Notes under the pieces: model-generated
What the model was told of the DNA's origin: nothing
Databases searched by the model: none
The model's input: only the letters and a program-made list of their open reading frames with translations
Made by a program: the position numbers and the translations under genes
Assembly: GCA_003194485.1 (NCBI GenBank)
Contig: PQXD01000014.1
Coordinates: 1 to 38,295 of the forward strand
Source of the DNA: Deltaproteobacteria bacterium
GTDB lineage: Bacteria > Desulfobacterota > Dissulfuribacteria > Dissulfuribacterales > UBA3076
Direction of reading: 5' to 3'
DNA length: 38,295 bases
In this document: one piece after another, positions 18,208 to 28,041 of the stretch
Position numbering within the stretch: position 1 is the stretch's first letter
How the letters are laid out: each line of letters opens with the position of its first letter

Positions 18208-21200
18208 ATGGAAGATCTTCTTTCTCTTTTTACAAAGCCAAAAGATCCTTTAAGTTTCAGGTCCGTCAGGATTTCTCTGGCCTCTCCCGAGAAGATTCTC
18301 GGAAGGTCACATGGAGAGGTAAGGCAACCTGAGACCATCAATTACCGGACCTTTAAGCCGGAACGGGAAGGCCTTTTTTGTGCCAAGATTTTTGGCCCTG
18401 TAAAGGATTATGAGTGCCTGTGCGGAAAGTACAAGCGCATGAAGCACCGTGGCATCATCTGCGAAAAATGCGGAGTTGAGGTCATCCAGTCAAAAGTCCG
18501 GCGGGAGCGGATGGCACACATTTCCTTGGCGGCTCCGGTAGCTCATATATGGTTCTTAAAGAGCCTTCCCAGCAAAATCGGCGTACTTCTGGATTTGAGC
18601 CTGAGAGAGCTTGAAAGGGTCCTGTATTTCGAGTCACACATAGTGATCGCATCGGAGATGCCTGAGATCCCTGTAGGCACCCTTATGTCCGATGAGGCCT
18701 ATTACAAGAATAAGGAACAATTCGGTGACAAGTTTGAGGTAGATATAGGGGCGGAGGCAATCCATCTGCTGTTAAGCCGTCTCGATCTGGATGCCCTGTC
18801 CGCGGAACTCCGGGCAGAGATGATCAAGACCCGTTCAGAGGCCAAAAGGAAGAAGCTCGGTAAGCGGTTGCGGGTCGTCGAGGCCTTTCGGGATTCAGGT
18901 AACCGGCCTGAATGGATGATTTTGAGCGTTATACCCGTTCTTCCTCCTGATTTAAGGCCCCTTGTCCCCCTGGATGGAGGGCGTTTTGCCACATCGGATC
19001 TCAATGACCTCTATCGCAGGGTCATCAATCGGAATAATCGACTAAAGAAGCTCAAGGAGCTGGATGCCCCGGACATCATTATCAGGAATGAAAAAAGGAT
19101 GCTCCAGGAGGCAGTGGATGTCCTCTTTGACAACGGCCGGAGGGGCCGGGTAGTTACAGGACCGAACAAGCGTCCCCTGAAGTCATTGTCGGATATGCTC
19201 AAGGGCAAGCAGGGACGTTTTCGTCAGAACCTCCTTGGAAAGAGAGTCGATTACTCAGGACGTTCGGTCATTGTAGTAGGCCCGGAACTCAGGCTCCACC
19301 AGTGCGGCCTGCCGAAGCGGATGGCGATAGAGCTCTTTAAGCCCTTTATTTACAATAAACTTGAAGAGAAAGGGCTTGTTGCCACCATCAAGAGCGCAAA
19401 GAAGATGGTGGAAAAGGAGGCCCCTGAGGTATGGGATGCCCTTGATGAGGTTGTGAGAGAGTATCCTGTTCTGCTGAATCGTGCTCCCACTTTGCACCGT
19501 TTGGGCATTCAGGCCTTTGAGCCCGTACTTATTGAAGGTAAGGCCATTCAGCTCCATCCGTTGGTGTGCGTCGCATACAATGCCGATTTCGATGGGGACC
19601 AGATGGCAGTTCATGTACCCCTGTCAGTGGAGGCCCAGACAGAAGCAAGGGTGCTCATGATGTCAACCAACAATGTGCTTTCTCCTGCCCACGGAGAGCC
19701 TATCATCATGGCCACTCAGGACATAGTCCTCGGCATATATTACATGACCAGGGAGAGGTTAAATGCAAAGGGTGAAGGCAAGGTATTTGGTTCCAGGGAA
19801 GAGGTGTTGCTTGCATGGGAGGCCGGTGTGGTCCATCTGCAGGCAAGGATTAAGGCCAGGATTCGAGGCGAGCTGACAGAGACCACTGTGGGCCGGGTAA
19901 TCCTCTCTGATATTCTGCCTGATGAGGTGCCCTTTTCTGTTATCAATAAAACCATGCGCAAGAAGGATCTCGGCAGACTTATCGACGAGAGTTACCGTGC
20001 AGCAGGGGCCAAAAAGACAGTGATTCTTGCGGATCACCTCAAGGACATGGGATATCGCTTTGCCACCCTGGCCGGGATTTCCATCGGCATCAACCATGTG
20101 ATGGTCCCGGTGCAAAAGGAGGAAATTCTTGAAAAGGCCCAGAAAGAGGTATTAGATGTCCAGCACCAGTATTCTGAGGGCCTGATAACTGATGGAGAAA
20201 AATACAACAAGGTGGTTGATATCTGGACCAGGGCGACCGATGAAGTGGCAAAGGAGATGATGGACGGTATTTCCGTAGAGTATCACCGCGGGCCTGAAGG
20301 AAAGGCGGTGCCGTCTCCCAGTTTCAATCCTATTTTCATCATGGCCGATTCCGGTGCCAGGGGCAGTAAGGATCAGATCAGGCAGCTTGCAGGAATGCGC
20401 GGTCTGATGGCTAAACCGTCAGGAGAGATCATAGAGACCCCCATTCAGGCAAACTTCCGTGAGGGCTTGAGCGTGCTGGAATATTTCGTATCCACTCACG
20501 GGGCACGGAAGGGTTTGGCGGACACCGCGCTCAAGACCGCTAATTCCGGCTATCTCACCAGGCGCCTTGTTGATGTTGCCCAGGACGCCACCATAACAGA
20601 GGAGGACTGCGGGACCATTGACGGCATAGAGATCGGGCACCTGCTGGAAGGCGGTGAGATTATCCAGCGTCTTGGCGAGCGTATTCTTGGGCGTGTAGCC
20701 TTGATGGACATAGTTGATCCCGTGACAGGAGAGGTCCTTGTCAAGGCCAATGAGGAGATTGACGAGGAAGGGGTGCGCAAGATTGAGGATGCGGGTATTT
20801 CCAGCGTGGAGATTCGATCGGTGCTCACCTGCAGGTCTCCTTACGGGGTCTGTGCCAGGTGCTACGGAAGGGATCTGGCCCGTGGCGGTATTGTGGCTAT
20901 GGGTGAGGCAATTGGCATCATAGCCGCGGAGTCCATAGGGGAACCGGGAACACAACTTACCATGCGGACCTTTCATATTGGCGGTACTGCGAGCGGCAAG
21001 GTGGAACAGGCTGAAATTTGCTCAAGAGGGTCCGGTGTGGTGCATTTTGAGAGGTTAAATACCGTGCGGAATCCGTCCGGCCGGCATGTAGTGCTGAACC
21101 GGAATGGAGAGATAGTGATTGTGGCCCCGGACGGACGCGAGAGGGAGCGCTTCCCTGTAATATACGGTGCCGAACTGGTAGTGGAGGAAGGTCAGGAGAT

Positions 21201-22287
21201 AGATGCAGGCGAGAAGCTTGCCCAGTGGGATCCATTCACCGTACCGATTCTTACAGAGGTGCCCGGGGTGGTGAAATTCGGTGACCTCATCGAGGGGGTC
21301 ACCATGCAGGAGAAGGTGGATCCGGTCACCGGAAAGGCAAGCAGGGTGGTGATACAGTACTGTGCAGCAGATTACCGGCCCAGGATTTCCATAAAGGACG
21401 AGCGGGGACGCACTTTGAAGCTGGGCGACGGCAAGGGCGAGGCCCGCTACCAACTCCCGGTAGGTGCCATCATCATTGTCAATGAGGGAGATAAGGTGGA
21501 GGCCGGAGAGCCCCTGGCGAGAATCCCCAGAGAGACCACCAAGACCAAGGATATTACAGGGGGTCTTCCAAGGATCGCCGAACTCTTTGAGGTAAGGAAG
21601 CCCAAAGAGTATGCAGTCATTACAGAAATCGACGGGGTGGTGTCTTTCGGCAAGGATGTCAAGAACAAGAGGCGGGTTATTGTGACTCCGGAGTATGGTG
21701 AACCAAAGGAGTACCTGATACCCAGGGGCAAATATATAAAAGTCCATGAAGGAGATTATGTCAGGGCCGGTGAGTCGTTGATGGACGGGGTTATCGATCC
21801 CCATGACTATCTCAGGGTGAAAGGCATAAAGGACCTTGCCAGATACATGGTGGGCGAGATTCAAGAAGTATACAGGCTCCAGGGGGTCAAGATTAATGAC
21901 AAACACATCGAAGTGATAGTGCGGCAGATGCTTCGCAAGGTAAAGATCACCGGTGTGGGAGACAGTACGTTCATGCTTGGAGAGCAGGTAGAACGCAGCC
22001 GCTTTGAGGAAGAAAACGAACGGATACTGGCAGAAGAAGGAGGCGAGCCTGCTTCTGCCGAACCCATGCTTCTTGGCATTACCAGGGCATCTCTCAGCAC
22101 AGACAGCTTTATTTCAGCAGCGTCTTTCCAGGAGACCACCAAGGTCCTGACCGAGGCCTCCATAGCCGGGAAGGTGGATTACCTGAGAGGGCTGAAAGAA
22201 AACGTGATCATGGGGCGCCTCATACCTGCCGGTACGGGAAAGGTATTCTATGAAGAGAAAGAGCGCAGAAGGGCCGCGGCAGTCTGA
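18208..22287 (+). CDS. rpoC: DNA-directed RNA polymerase beta' subunit
   Basis: RpoC carries the catalytic magnesium of RNA polymerase. The 1359-residue protein shows the N-terminal zinc site ([20 protein letters not shown]), the clamp and rudder blocks ([36 protein letters not shown]), the absolutely conserved [12 protein letters not shown], the bridge-helix/trigger-loop region ([22 protein letters not shown]) and the second zinc site ([13 protein letters not shown]). The end includes [23 protein letters not shown]. It starts at ATG 18208 with AGGGG upstream. A weak hairpin follows at 22306. The str operon (rpsL, rpsG, fusA) that often follows rpoC is absent. Confidence 0.99.
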   Translation: MEDLLSLFTKPKDPLSFRSVRISLASPEKILGRSHGEVRQPETINYRTFKPEREGLFCAKIFGPVKDYECLCGKYKRMKHRGIICEKCGVEVIQSKVRRERMAHISLAAPVAHIWFLKSLPSKIGVLLDLSLRELERVLYFESHIVIASEMPEIPVGTLMSDEAYYKNKEQFGDKFEVDIGAEAIHLLLSRLDLDALSAELRAEMIKTRSEAKRKKLGKRLRVVEAFRDSGNRPEWMILSVIPVLPPDLRPLVPLDGGRFATSDLNDLYRRVINRNNRLKKLKELDAPDIIIRNEKRMLQEAVDVLFDNGRRGRVVTGPNKRPLKSLSDMLKGKQGRFRQNLLGKRVDYSGRSVIVVGPELRLHQCGLPKRMAIELFKPFIYNKLEEKGLVATIKSAKKMVEKEAPEVWDALDEVVREYPVLLNRAPTLHRLGIQAFEPVLIEGKAIQLHPLVCVAYNADFDGDQMAVHVPLSVEAQTEARVLMMSTNNVLSPAHGEPIIMATQDIVLGIYYMTRERLNAKGEGKVFGSREEVLLAWEAGVVHLQARIKARIRGELTETTVGRVILSDILPDEVPFSVINKTMRKKDLGRLIDESYRAAGAKKTVILADHLKDMGYRFATLAGISIGINHVMVPVQKEEILEKAQKEVLDVQHQYSEGLITDGEKYNKVVDIWTRATDEVAKEMMDGISVEYHRGPEGKAVPSPSFNPIFIMADSGARGSKDQIRQLAGMRGLMAKPSGEIIETPIQANFREGLSVLEYFVSTHGARKGLADTALKTANSGYLTRRLVDVAQDATITEEDCGTIDGIEIGHLLEGGEIIQRLGERILGRVALMDIVDPVTGEVLVKANEEIDEEGVRKIEDAGISSVEIRSVLTCRSPYGVCARCYGRDLARGGIVAMGEAIGIIAAESIGEPGTQLTMRTFHIGGTASGKVEQAEICSRGSGVVHFERLNTVRNPSGRHVVLNRNGEIVIVAPDGRERERFPVIYGAELVVEEGQEIDAGEKLAQWDPFTVPILTEVPGVVKFGDLIEGVTMQEKVDPVTGKASRVVIQYCAADYRPRISIKDERGRTLKLGDGKGEARYQLPVGAIIIVNEGDKVEAGEPLARIPRETTKTKDITGGLPRIAELFEVRKPKEYAVITEIDGVVSFGKDVKNKRRVIVTPEYGEPKEYLIPRGKYIKVHEGDYVRAGESLMDGVIDPHDYLRVKGIKDLARYMVGEIQEVYRLQGVKINDKHIEVIVRQMLRKVKITGVGDSTFMLGEQVERSRFEEENERILAEEGGEPASAEPMLLGITRASLSTDSFISAASFQETTKVLTEASIAGKVDYLRGLKENVIMGRLIPAGTGKVFYEEKERRRAAAV

Positions 22288-22305
22288 TGTTGTGTTGGGT
22301 GGAGA

Positions 22306-22328
22306 ACAGGCCGGGCGAAAGGCCCTGT
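22306..22328. terminator. Candidate bidirectional terminator between rpoC and the zinc-ribbon gene
   Basis: ACAGGCC (22306-22312) pairs with GGCCCTGT (22321-22328) around a short loop, with one bulged C. It lies between two convergent genes, 18 bp after rpoC and directly beyond the minus-strand gene stop. No long T run follows, so termination is uncertain. Confidence 0.4.
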
Positions 22329-22329
22329 C

Positions 22330-22581
22330 TTACCTTTCATATCCCGGCAGGTCGATTGTGGCGCATGAGCCGGAATCGCACGTATGTTGCTGCACAGGAG
22401 GTTGAGACCGGGAAGACCTGCTCGGGCGTTTGTCTACAGCAATATTGGCAACACTCATGAGCTTGCCGACATTGGAACTCTCGCATTTGGGGCATATAAC
22501 GGAGTCCATCTCATTTTTGCTCATAATAAGGAGTTCAAAGATATAGTCACAATCCAGGCATCTGAATTCATGAATAGGCAT
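22330..22581 (-). CDS. FmdB-type zinc-ribbon protein
   Basis: The 83-residue protein begins MPIHEFRCLDCDYIFELL and contains CLDC and CPKC pairs about 20 residues apart, the FmdB/CxxC_CxxC_SSSS zinc-ribbon fold. The remainder is a Ser/Arg/Gln-rich tail ending with a CDSGSC pair. These proteins are common in anaerobes and often annotated as FmdB regulatory proteins; no precise function is known. A GGAGG lies upstream of the ATG on the minus strand. It is convergent with rpoC and divergent from the MoaE-like gene, with a hairpin repeat in the divergent gap. Confidence 0.85.
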   Translation of the reverse strand: MPIHEFRCLDCDYIFELLIMSKNEMDSVICPKCESSNVGKLMSVANIAVDKRPSRSSRSQPPVQQHTCDSGSCATIDLPGYER

Positions 22582-22602
22582 GTTATTAGTCCTCCGATGT
22601 TT

Positions 22603-22680
22603 AAACTGGAAATTCGAAATTTGAAATTAGGTAACGTATCTACATCTTTGTGTTTTCCCAATTTCCAGTTTCCAATTTTA
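22603..22680. repeat. Period-7 imperfect inverted repeat between the zinc-ribbon and MoaE-like genes
   Basis: The left arm 22603-22631 carries GGAAATT/CGAAATT/TGAAATT heptamers. The right arm 22657-22680 carries AATTTCC/AGTTTCC/AATTTTA in reverse complement. The unit is the same as at 3197-3287 and 10634-10727. It sits in a divergent intergenic region that must hold the promoters of both neighbours. Confidence 0.75.
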
Positions 22681-22738
22681 CTGCAAAATACAAGATCTTT
22701 AATATTAATTGTTCTTTGTCTATCTTGCAACCGGCGGT

Positions 22739-23101
22739 ATGGCTTATATGGATCTGATTGAATTCGCGGCCAGGCTCAGGGAAAAAGCTGGCAGCGATAC
22801 GGGCATGATTTTGATCCACAATGGGATTGTGCGGAATTCCAGCAGGGACGGAAGACCTGTTAAATCCATTGAGGTCAAAGTGGACCGGGGGAAGTTGTCC
22901 CGGGTACTGACCGATGCGCGAAAGCTCACCGGCATCACAGCGGCTGAGGCTGAAATACAAGAAGGAAGACTGGGCGTGGGAGAAGATATTATGCTTCTTG
23001 GAATTGCCGGAAGTACCAGGGAACATGTTATTACGGCCCTGGCATCCACCCTGGACAGAATAAAGAAAGAGGTCACCAGGAAACAGGAGTTCAGCAATTG
23101 A
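22739..23101 (+). CDS. MoaE-like protein (molybdopterin synthase large-subunit family)
   Basis: MoaE, with MoaD, makes the dithiolene of molybdopterin. This 120-residue protein is shorter than typical MoaE (about 140-150) but shares its pattern: GMILIHNGIVRNSSRDGRPV near the start, EGRLGVGEDIMLLGIAG, then a C-terminal helix LDRIKKEV with Lys. The usual His-Arg pair of the family (SHR) reads STR here, and the LxYE segment is changed to IEVKVD, so catalytic competence is uncertain. I prefer the ATG at 22739; a TTG 30 bp upstream is in frame, and neither has a strong Shine-Dalgarno. Its stop overlaps the aldolase TTG start (TTGA), pointing to an operon. No MoaD is adjacent. Confidence 0.65.
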   Translation: MAYMDLIEFAARLREKAGSDTGMILIHNGIVRNSSRDGRPVKSIEVKVDRGKLSRVLTDARKLTGITAAEAEIQEGRLGVGEDIMLLGIAGSTREHVITALASTLDRIKKEVTRKQEFSN

Positions 23102-23709
23102 CGGCACAAGAAGACAGCGGACTCCGGCTTCAGGTCATAAGGGTATGCAGGCAACTGTATAACAAGGGCTTGATCGCCGCTGCAGATGGAAATGTAAGTG
23201 TCCGGCTTTCCGGAGGAGATATACTCATAACCCCCAGCGGGATGCACAAGGGCTTTTTGAATGAAGCGGACCTGATTGTCGTGGATTCTGAAGGGCATGT
23301 CCTCAACGGGCCGGGACGTCCCTCTTCGGAGATTGTCATGCATATGGCAATCTATCGGCAGGATCCGGATGCCAGGGCGGTAGTGCATACCCACCCTCCA
23401 TGGACCCTGGCGCTCAACCTGTCAGGAAATCAATTGCTGCCCCATTTGCTGATTGAGGGGAGGATGTTTCTTGGAGAAGTTGCCGTAGTGCCCTTTGAAA
23501 GGCCCGGCACTGATGCGTTGGCCCATGCAGTTGTGGATGCACTCTGTAAAGGGCCTGTCCAGATACTTGCCCATCACGGGGCCATTACCAGGGGGCCGAC
23601 TCTCTGGAGGGCCTTTGAGCTCATGGAATGCCTTGAGCATGCCGCCCGCATAACTGCCTTGGCGAAGATGCTGGGTGAACCTGCGCTCTTGCCGGGAGGA
23701 AAAGTATGA
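23098..23709 (+). CDS. Class II aldolase/adducin family protein (fuculose-phosphate-aldolase-like)
   Basis: This 203-residue protein belongs to the zinc-dependent class II aldolase family (L-fuculose-1-phosphate aldolase, AraD, MtnB and similar). Visible hallmarks are the N-terminal LYNKGLIAAADGNVSVRL block (phosphate-binding GN.S), ITPSGMHKG, the P-S-S-E segment with the likely catalytic Glu, the zinc-binding VVHTHPP pair, and the third ligand in LAHHGAI. The substrate cannot be decided from sequence; 5-deoxyribulose-1-phosphate or methylthioribulose-1-phosphate salvage are options. It begins at TTG, overlapping the previous stop (TTGA), and ends overlapping the LysR ATG (ATGA), so it is translationally coupled on both sides. 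Confidence 0.85.
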   Translation: MTAQEDSGLRLQVIRVCRQLYNKGLIAAADGNVSVRLSGGDILITPSGMHKGFLNEADLIVVDSEGHVLNGPGRPSSEIVMHMAIYRQDPDARAVVHTHPPWTLALNLSGNQLLPHLLIEGRMFLGEVAVVPFERPGTDALAHAVVDALCKGPVQILAHHGAITRGPTLWRAFELMECLEHAARITALAKMLGEPALLPGGKV

Positions 23710-24608
23710 TGGAAATACGCCAGCTCCAGGTCTTTTTGGCTGTGTGGGAAAACCGCAGTTTCAGCCGGGCGGCACACGAAGTGCACCTCACACAGCCGAC
23801 AGTCAGCGGTCACATCCAGGTCTTAGAAGAAAACCTGGGCGTTCGTTTGTTCGATCGGAGCGGAAGAGAGGTGACGCCCACCAAGGCCGGAGAACTACTT
23901 TATCCTTTTGTACGCCAGATATTGAGACTTAATCTCCAGGCCGAACGGGAAATTGCCAAGTTTTTAGGCCAGGAAAAGGGCAGCCTGGACCTTGGAGGCA
24001 GTAATATCCCCGGGCAGTATATCCTTCCGGGTCTGATCGGTCGATTCAAGGCCGGGCGTCCCAACATAAGGGTGATGTTGCGCATATCGGATACGGCAGC
24101 AATCGCTGCTGCTGTTGCCAGTGGTGAGCTGGAAATGGGGATGGTAGGGGCGGTTGTCCGCGAGAAAGGCCTCAGCTTTGAACCGTGCTTTCACGATGAG
24201 ATGGTCCTGATCGTACCTCAGGGGCACCGCCTTGCTGATTGCGGGAAGGCGTCTATAGACGATCTTGCGTCCGAACCCTTTGTTTTGAGAGAAAAGGGAT
24301 CGGGTACACGTTTGGCCACGGAGCGTGCCCTGCAGGCCGCAGGTAATTTGCAGCTCAGCGACCTTCAAATTGTGGCAGAGATGGGGAGTACAGAGGCAAT
24401 CCGCCAGGCCGTCAGGGCAGGGCTTGGATGCTCCATCGTTTCCCGGCTTGCCGTGAGAGACGATCTGGAGCACGGTCTGTTACACGCCCCTGTCCTGGAA
24501 GGAGTCCAGCTTAGCCGGAAGTTTTACCTGATATGGCATAATCAGCGATCTCTTTCACCTCTTGCTCTTGCCTTTCGGAATTTTTTACTACCGGATTGCA
24601 CCTCTTAA
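23706..24608 (+). CDS. LysR-family regulator, resembles selenium-metabolism-associated LysR
   Basis: This 300-residue LysR regulator has an N-terminal winged HTH (MEIRQLQVFLAVWENRSFSRAA, then LTQPTVSGHIQVLEENLGVRLFDRSGREVTPTKAG) and a periplasmic-binding-like effector domain from about residue 90. The blocks LFDRSGREVTPT, GSNIPGQYILPGL and MLRISDTAAIAAAVASGELEMGMVG strongly recall the family annotated as selenium metabolism-associated LysR regulator in anaerobic Firmicutes and Deltaproteobacteria; this is from memory and not searched. The ATG at 23706 overlaps the aldolase stop, and a second ATG follows directly. It precedes pta by 80 bp. Confidence 0.85.
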   Translation: MMEIRQLQVFLAVWENRSFSRAAHEVHLTQPTVSGHIQVLEENLGVRLFDRSGREVTPTKAGELLYPFVRQILRLNLQAEREIAKFLGQEKGSLDLGGSNIPGQYILPGLIGRFKAGRPNIRVMLRISDTAAIAAAVASGELEMGMVGAVVREKGLSFEPCFHDEMVLIVPQGHRLADCGKASIDDLASEPFVLREKGSGTRLATERALQAAGNLQLSDLQIVAEMGSTEAIRQAVRAGLGCSIVSRLAVRDDLEHGLLHAPVLEGVQLSRKFYLIWHNQRSLSPLALAFRNFLLPDCTS

Positions 24609-24613
24609 AAGGA

Positions 24614-24680
24614 TTTTGCGGTTTCCTTCCCAGAAACCCATCCAATAGGCCTCTCGCAAAACTCGGCTCCGGGAAGGAGG
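24614..24680 (+). promoter_or_regulatory. Candidate pseudoknot leader that hides the pta ribosome binding site
   Basis: In the 80-nt lysR-pta gap, TTTTGCG (24614-24620) is complementary to CGCAAAA (24655-24661). TCCTTCCC (24624-24631) is complementary to GGGAAGGA (24671-24678), which is the core of the pta Shine-Dalgarno GGGAAGGAGG. The strands interleave in the order S1-S2-S1'-S2', the geometry of an H-type pseudoknot. Forming the second stem would block initiation. No known riboswitch class is recognised. Confidence 0.4.
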
Positions 24681-24688
24681 TTATTATT

Positions 24689-26806
24689 ATGTCAAACAAC
24701 CTTTATATCACGGCTACTGAAGCAAGGAGCGGAAAATCAGCCGTTATTCTGGGAGTGATGGAGATGCTGCTCAGGAAGATCGACAGGGTGGGCTTTTTCC
24801 GCCCGATTATAAACGTCGATCCAGGGCTCAATGATCCGGATCATGACATCGTGCTGGTCTCCTCGCACTTCAACCTTAAGATCCCTTATGATCAAATGTA
24901 CGGATTTACAGGAACAGAGGCCGGCAATCTGGTTTCATCAGGCAGGCAAACGGAGATGATCGAAGGGATAATATTTAAATATAACCAATTGAGTAATAGT
25001 TGCAATTTTATGTTGTGTGAAGGCACCGACTTTGTGAGTTCCTCGGCCGCTTTTGAGTTTGATATAAATGCGGAGATCAGCAAAAACCTGTCATGCCCTG
25101 TATTATTGGTGACCAATGCATACCAAAAGAGCACGGATGACACGGTCCGGTCTGTCGAAGTGGCCCTTGAGTCTCTGAGCAGAAAAAAATGCCACACAAT
25201 TGCCACAATCATCAACCGCACAGACCCAAAGGATGGAGAGGCGATCATCAGGCTTCTGAAAGATAAGGATTTGACCAGAGAACAGTTGCTTTACGCCATA
25301 CCGGATGAACCGTCTCTCGGGAAACCCACGGTGGGCGAGGTCGCAAAGCTTTTGGGTGCTGAGGTGTTATACGGGGAAGAACAGTTGAACCGACACGTGC
25401 ACAACTTCACGGTAGCGGCGATGCAACTGCACAACTTCCTGACCAGAATAGAATATGGTTCGCTGATTATTACCCCCGGAGACAGGGCGGACGTGATCGT
25501 TGCCTGCCTGGCCGTTGTCTCGTCCGCATCCGAGCAGAAGATCTCAGGGATCGTGTTGACCGGCGGCCTGAAGCCCGAAAAGCCTATATGGGAACTCATC
25601 AAAGGATTCCCAAGGATGGTGCCCATTCTCAGCGTCAAAGAGAACACCTTCCCCACTGCAACAAACGTCAGCAGAATCCATGCCGTAATCTCACCGGATG
25701 ATGAGCGGAAGATAACGCTGGCCCTGGCGGTCTTTGAAAAAAGCGTGGATATTGAGCAATTGGAGGAAAAGCTCATTACAACCCGGACCAGCATTGTCAC
25801 GCCGAAGATGTTCGAGTATGAACTATTGCAGAGGGCCAGGGCAGACAAGCAACATATAGTCTTACCCGAAGGCGGGGAGGAAAGGATATTAAGGGCTGTT
25901 GAAATACTCCTTCGCCGGGAGGTGGCGGATATTACCCTCCTTGGCAATGAAGAGCTGATCCGTGGGAAAATCGGGCAACTGGGGCTGCGAATGGACCTTG
26001 TGGATATCATCGATCCCCTGAAGTCAGAACTCCTTGACCAGTATGTACGGACTTACTTTGATTTAAGAAAGCACAAAGGGATTACGGAGGAATACGCTCG
26101 TGATATTATGAAGGATGTAAACTATTTCGCAACCATGATGGTCTATAAGGGACATGCCGATGGAATGGTCTCCGGCGCGGTCCACAGTACTGCAGAAACG
26201 ATTCGTCCCGCACTTCAAATCATCAGGACAAAGCCGGGTTTTTCCATTGTTTCGAGCGTATTTTTTATGTGCATGGAAGACAGGGTGCTTGTCTACGGGG
26301 ACTGTGCGGTGAATCCCGATCCGAATGCCCGCCAACTGGCTGAAATTGCGATCAGTTCCGCACAGACTGCGAAGACCTTCGGTATCGAACCGGTTGTAGC
26401 CATGCTTTCCTATTCTACAGGGGAGTCAGGAAAGGGAGTGGACGTTGACAAGGTCCGCGAGGCAACCAGGATTGCAAAGGAGAAGGCGCGGAAATCCTTC
26501 CCGGGCCTGAAAATCGAAGGGCCGATCCAGTATGATACGGCCGTTGATTCTTCCGTGGCCAAAACCAAGTTGTCTGAGAGCGAGGTTGCAGGAAAGGCCA
26601 CGACGTTTATTTTTCCTGATCTGAATACGGGTAATAACACATACAAGGCGGTTCAGAGGTCGGCCGGAGCGGTGGCTATAGGCCCGGTGCTTCAGGGTCT
26701 GAGGCATCCAGTGAATGATCTGAGCCGTGGATGCACAGTCCAGGATATAGTGAGTATGGTTGCAATTACGGCAATTCAGGCACAATCAGAGAAAAGGTCG
26801 TCATGA
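24689..26806 (+). CDS. pta: Phosphate acetyltransferase (long, DRTGG-containing form)
   Basis: Pta interconverts acetyl-CoA and acetyl phosphate. The 705-residue protein is the long E. coli-like type. Its parts are an N-terminal P-loop/BioD-like domain (MSNNLYITATEARSGKSAVILG), a central DRTGG domain (GDRADVIVACLAV region), and the C-terminal PTA_PTB catalytic domain (VLPEGGEERILRAVEIL, then GMVSGAVHSTAETIRPALQIIRTKPG and SSVFFMC). I chose the ATG at 24689 rather than a codon 93 bp upstream because GGGAAGGAGG lies 8 bp before it and the protein then starts like its relatives. The stop overlaps the ackA ATG (ATGA), so the two enzymes are coupled, linking acetate and ATP metabolism. Confidence 0.97.
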   Translation: MSNNLYITATEARSGKSAVILGVMEMLLRKIDRVGFFRPIINVDPGLNDPDHDIVLVSSHFNLKIPYDQMYGFTGTEAGNLVSSGRQTEMIEGIIFKYNQLSNSCNFMLCEGTDFVSSSAAFEFDINAEISKNLSCPVLLVTNAYQKSTDDTVRSVEVALESLSRKKCHTIATIINRTDPKDGEAIIRLLKDKDLTREQLLYAIPDEPSLGKPTVGEVAKLLGAEVLYGEEQLNRHVHNFTVAAMQLHNFLTRIEYGSLIITPGDRADVIVACLAVVSSASEQKISGIVLTGGLKPEKPIWELIKGFPRMVPILSVKENTFPTATNVSRIHAVISPDDERKITLALAVFEKSVDIEQLEEKLITTRTSIVTPKMFEYELLQRARADKQHIVLPEGGEERILRAVEILLRREVADITLLGNEELIRGKIGQLGLRMDLVDIIDPLKSELLDQYVRTYFDLRKHKGITEEYARDIMKDVNYFATMMVYKGHADGMVSGAVHSTAETIRPALQIIRTKPGFSIVSSVFFMCMEDRVLVYGDCAVNPDPNARQLAEIAISSAQTAKTFGIEPVVAMLSYSTGESGKGVDVDKVREATRIAKEKARKSFPGLKIEGPIQYDTAVDSSVAKTKLSESEVAGKATTFIFPDLNTGNNTYKAVQRSAGAVAIGPVLQGLRHPVNDLSRGCTVQDIVSMVAITAIQAQSEKRSS

Positions 26807-28041
26807 AAATACTTGTCATCAATACAGGGAGCTCATCCATCAAGTATGAATTATTCGACCTGGACCACCACAAGATACTGGCAGGAGGACTGGCTGAAAA
26901 AATCGGTGAAGAAAACGGCATTCTCACTTACAAGAGAATCCTGACCAATGGTGTATCTGAAAAAGATGTAGAAGAGGGCGTGATCGTTGACCACCATGAG
27001 GGGCTGAGCCGTATCGTGGATCTGCTGGTTGATCCGGAACGCGGGGTCATCGCGGATAAGGACGAGATTTCGGCTGTGGGTCACCGCGTAGTCCACGGCG
27101 GGGAAACATTCAACTCAACAACGATTATTGATGAAGACGTGATCGCTGCCATTAAGGAGAACATCCCCCTGGCCCCGTTGCATAATCCTTCCAACCTGAT
27201 GGGGATCGAGGTCGCCGGATCGATCTTTCCGAATGCACCACAGGTCGCGGTATTTGATACGGCCTTTCACCAGACCATCCCCGGCCGCGCCTTTCTCTAT
27301 GCTATTCCCCTTGAGATGTATGAGCGGCACAGGATAAGGCGTTACGGTTTCCACGGCACCTCCCACGCCTACGTCTCCGGGCAGGCGGCGGAGTATCTGG
27401 GCCGGCCGCTTGCAGGGCTTAATCTCATTACCATTCATATAGGTAATGGGGCCAGCATGGCAGCCGTAAAAAACGGTAAATCCATTGATACCACCATGGG
27501 CATGACTCCTCTGGCCGGACTGGTGATGGGAACGCGATCAGGAGACATCGACCCTGCCGTGCCTTTTTTTATGGCTGACCACCTGGGCATGTCATTGCAG
27601 GAAATAGACAGTTTGCTCAACAAGGAGAGCGGGCTCAAGGGGCTGTGCGGCACCAATGATATGCGGGAAGTCATTGAGAATATGGAGAAGGGCGATAAGC
27701 GGGCCGCAGTGGCGCTTGATATTTACACCTACCGGATAAAGAAGTACATCGGTGCCTATTTTGCGGCCCTTGAAACGGTTGATGCCATCATCTTTACGGC
27801 AGGAGTGGGAGAAAACGCGCCACTCGTCAGGGAAAAATCGTGTCAGGGCCTGGGCAGGCTCGGCATTGAAATCGATACCAGCAGGAACGCCGCCCCTGGC
27901 GGCAGTATCCGGGAGATCAGTACCCCGGACAGCGAGGTCAAGGTACTGGTTATCCCGACAAATGAGGAGCTGAAGATCGCACGGGAGACAAAAGAGGCGA
28001 TTGAGAACCATAGTGAGGTTCAGGGTTCAGGGTTGGACTGA
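26803..28041 (+). CDS. ackA: Acetate kinase
   Basis: AckA makes ATP from acetyl phosphate and ADP, or activates acetate in reverse. The 412-residue protein shows the N-terminal MKILVINTGSSSIKYELFD, the catalytic-region HRVVHGG, DTAFHQT, RRYGFHGTSHAYV, HIGNGAS, GLVMGTRSGDIDP and the C-terminal FTAGVGENA motif. I use the ATG overlapping the pta stop (ATGA); a longer ORF upstream only reads into pta. The last residues (SEVQGSGLD) are encoded by the left arm of a GGTTCAG-type repeat, so the C-terminus may have been altered by that repeat. Confidence 0.97.
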   Translation: MKILVINTGSSSIKYELFDLDHHKILAGGLAEKIGEENGILTYKRILTNGVSEKDVEEGVIVDHHEGLSRIVDLLVDPERGVIADKDEISAVGHRVVHGGETFNSTTIIDEDVIAAIKENIPLAPLHNPSNLMGIEVAGSIFPNAPQVAVFDTAFHQTIPGRAFLYAIPLEMYERHRIRRYGFHGTSHAYVSGQAAEYLGRPLAGLNLITIHIGNGASMAAVKNGKSIDTTMGMTPLAGLVMGTRSGDIDPAVPFFMADHLGMSLQEIDSLLNKESGLKGLCGTNDMREVIENMEKGDKRAAVALDIYTYRIKKYIGAYFAALETVDAIIFTAGVGENAPLVREKSCQGLGRLGIEIDTSRNAAPGGSIREISTPDSEVKVLVIPTNEELKIARETKEAIENHSEVQGSGLD

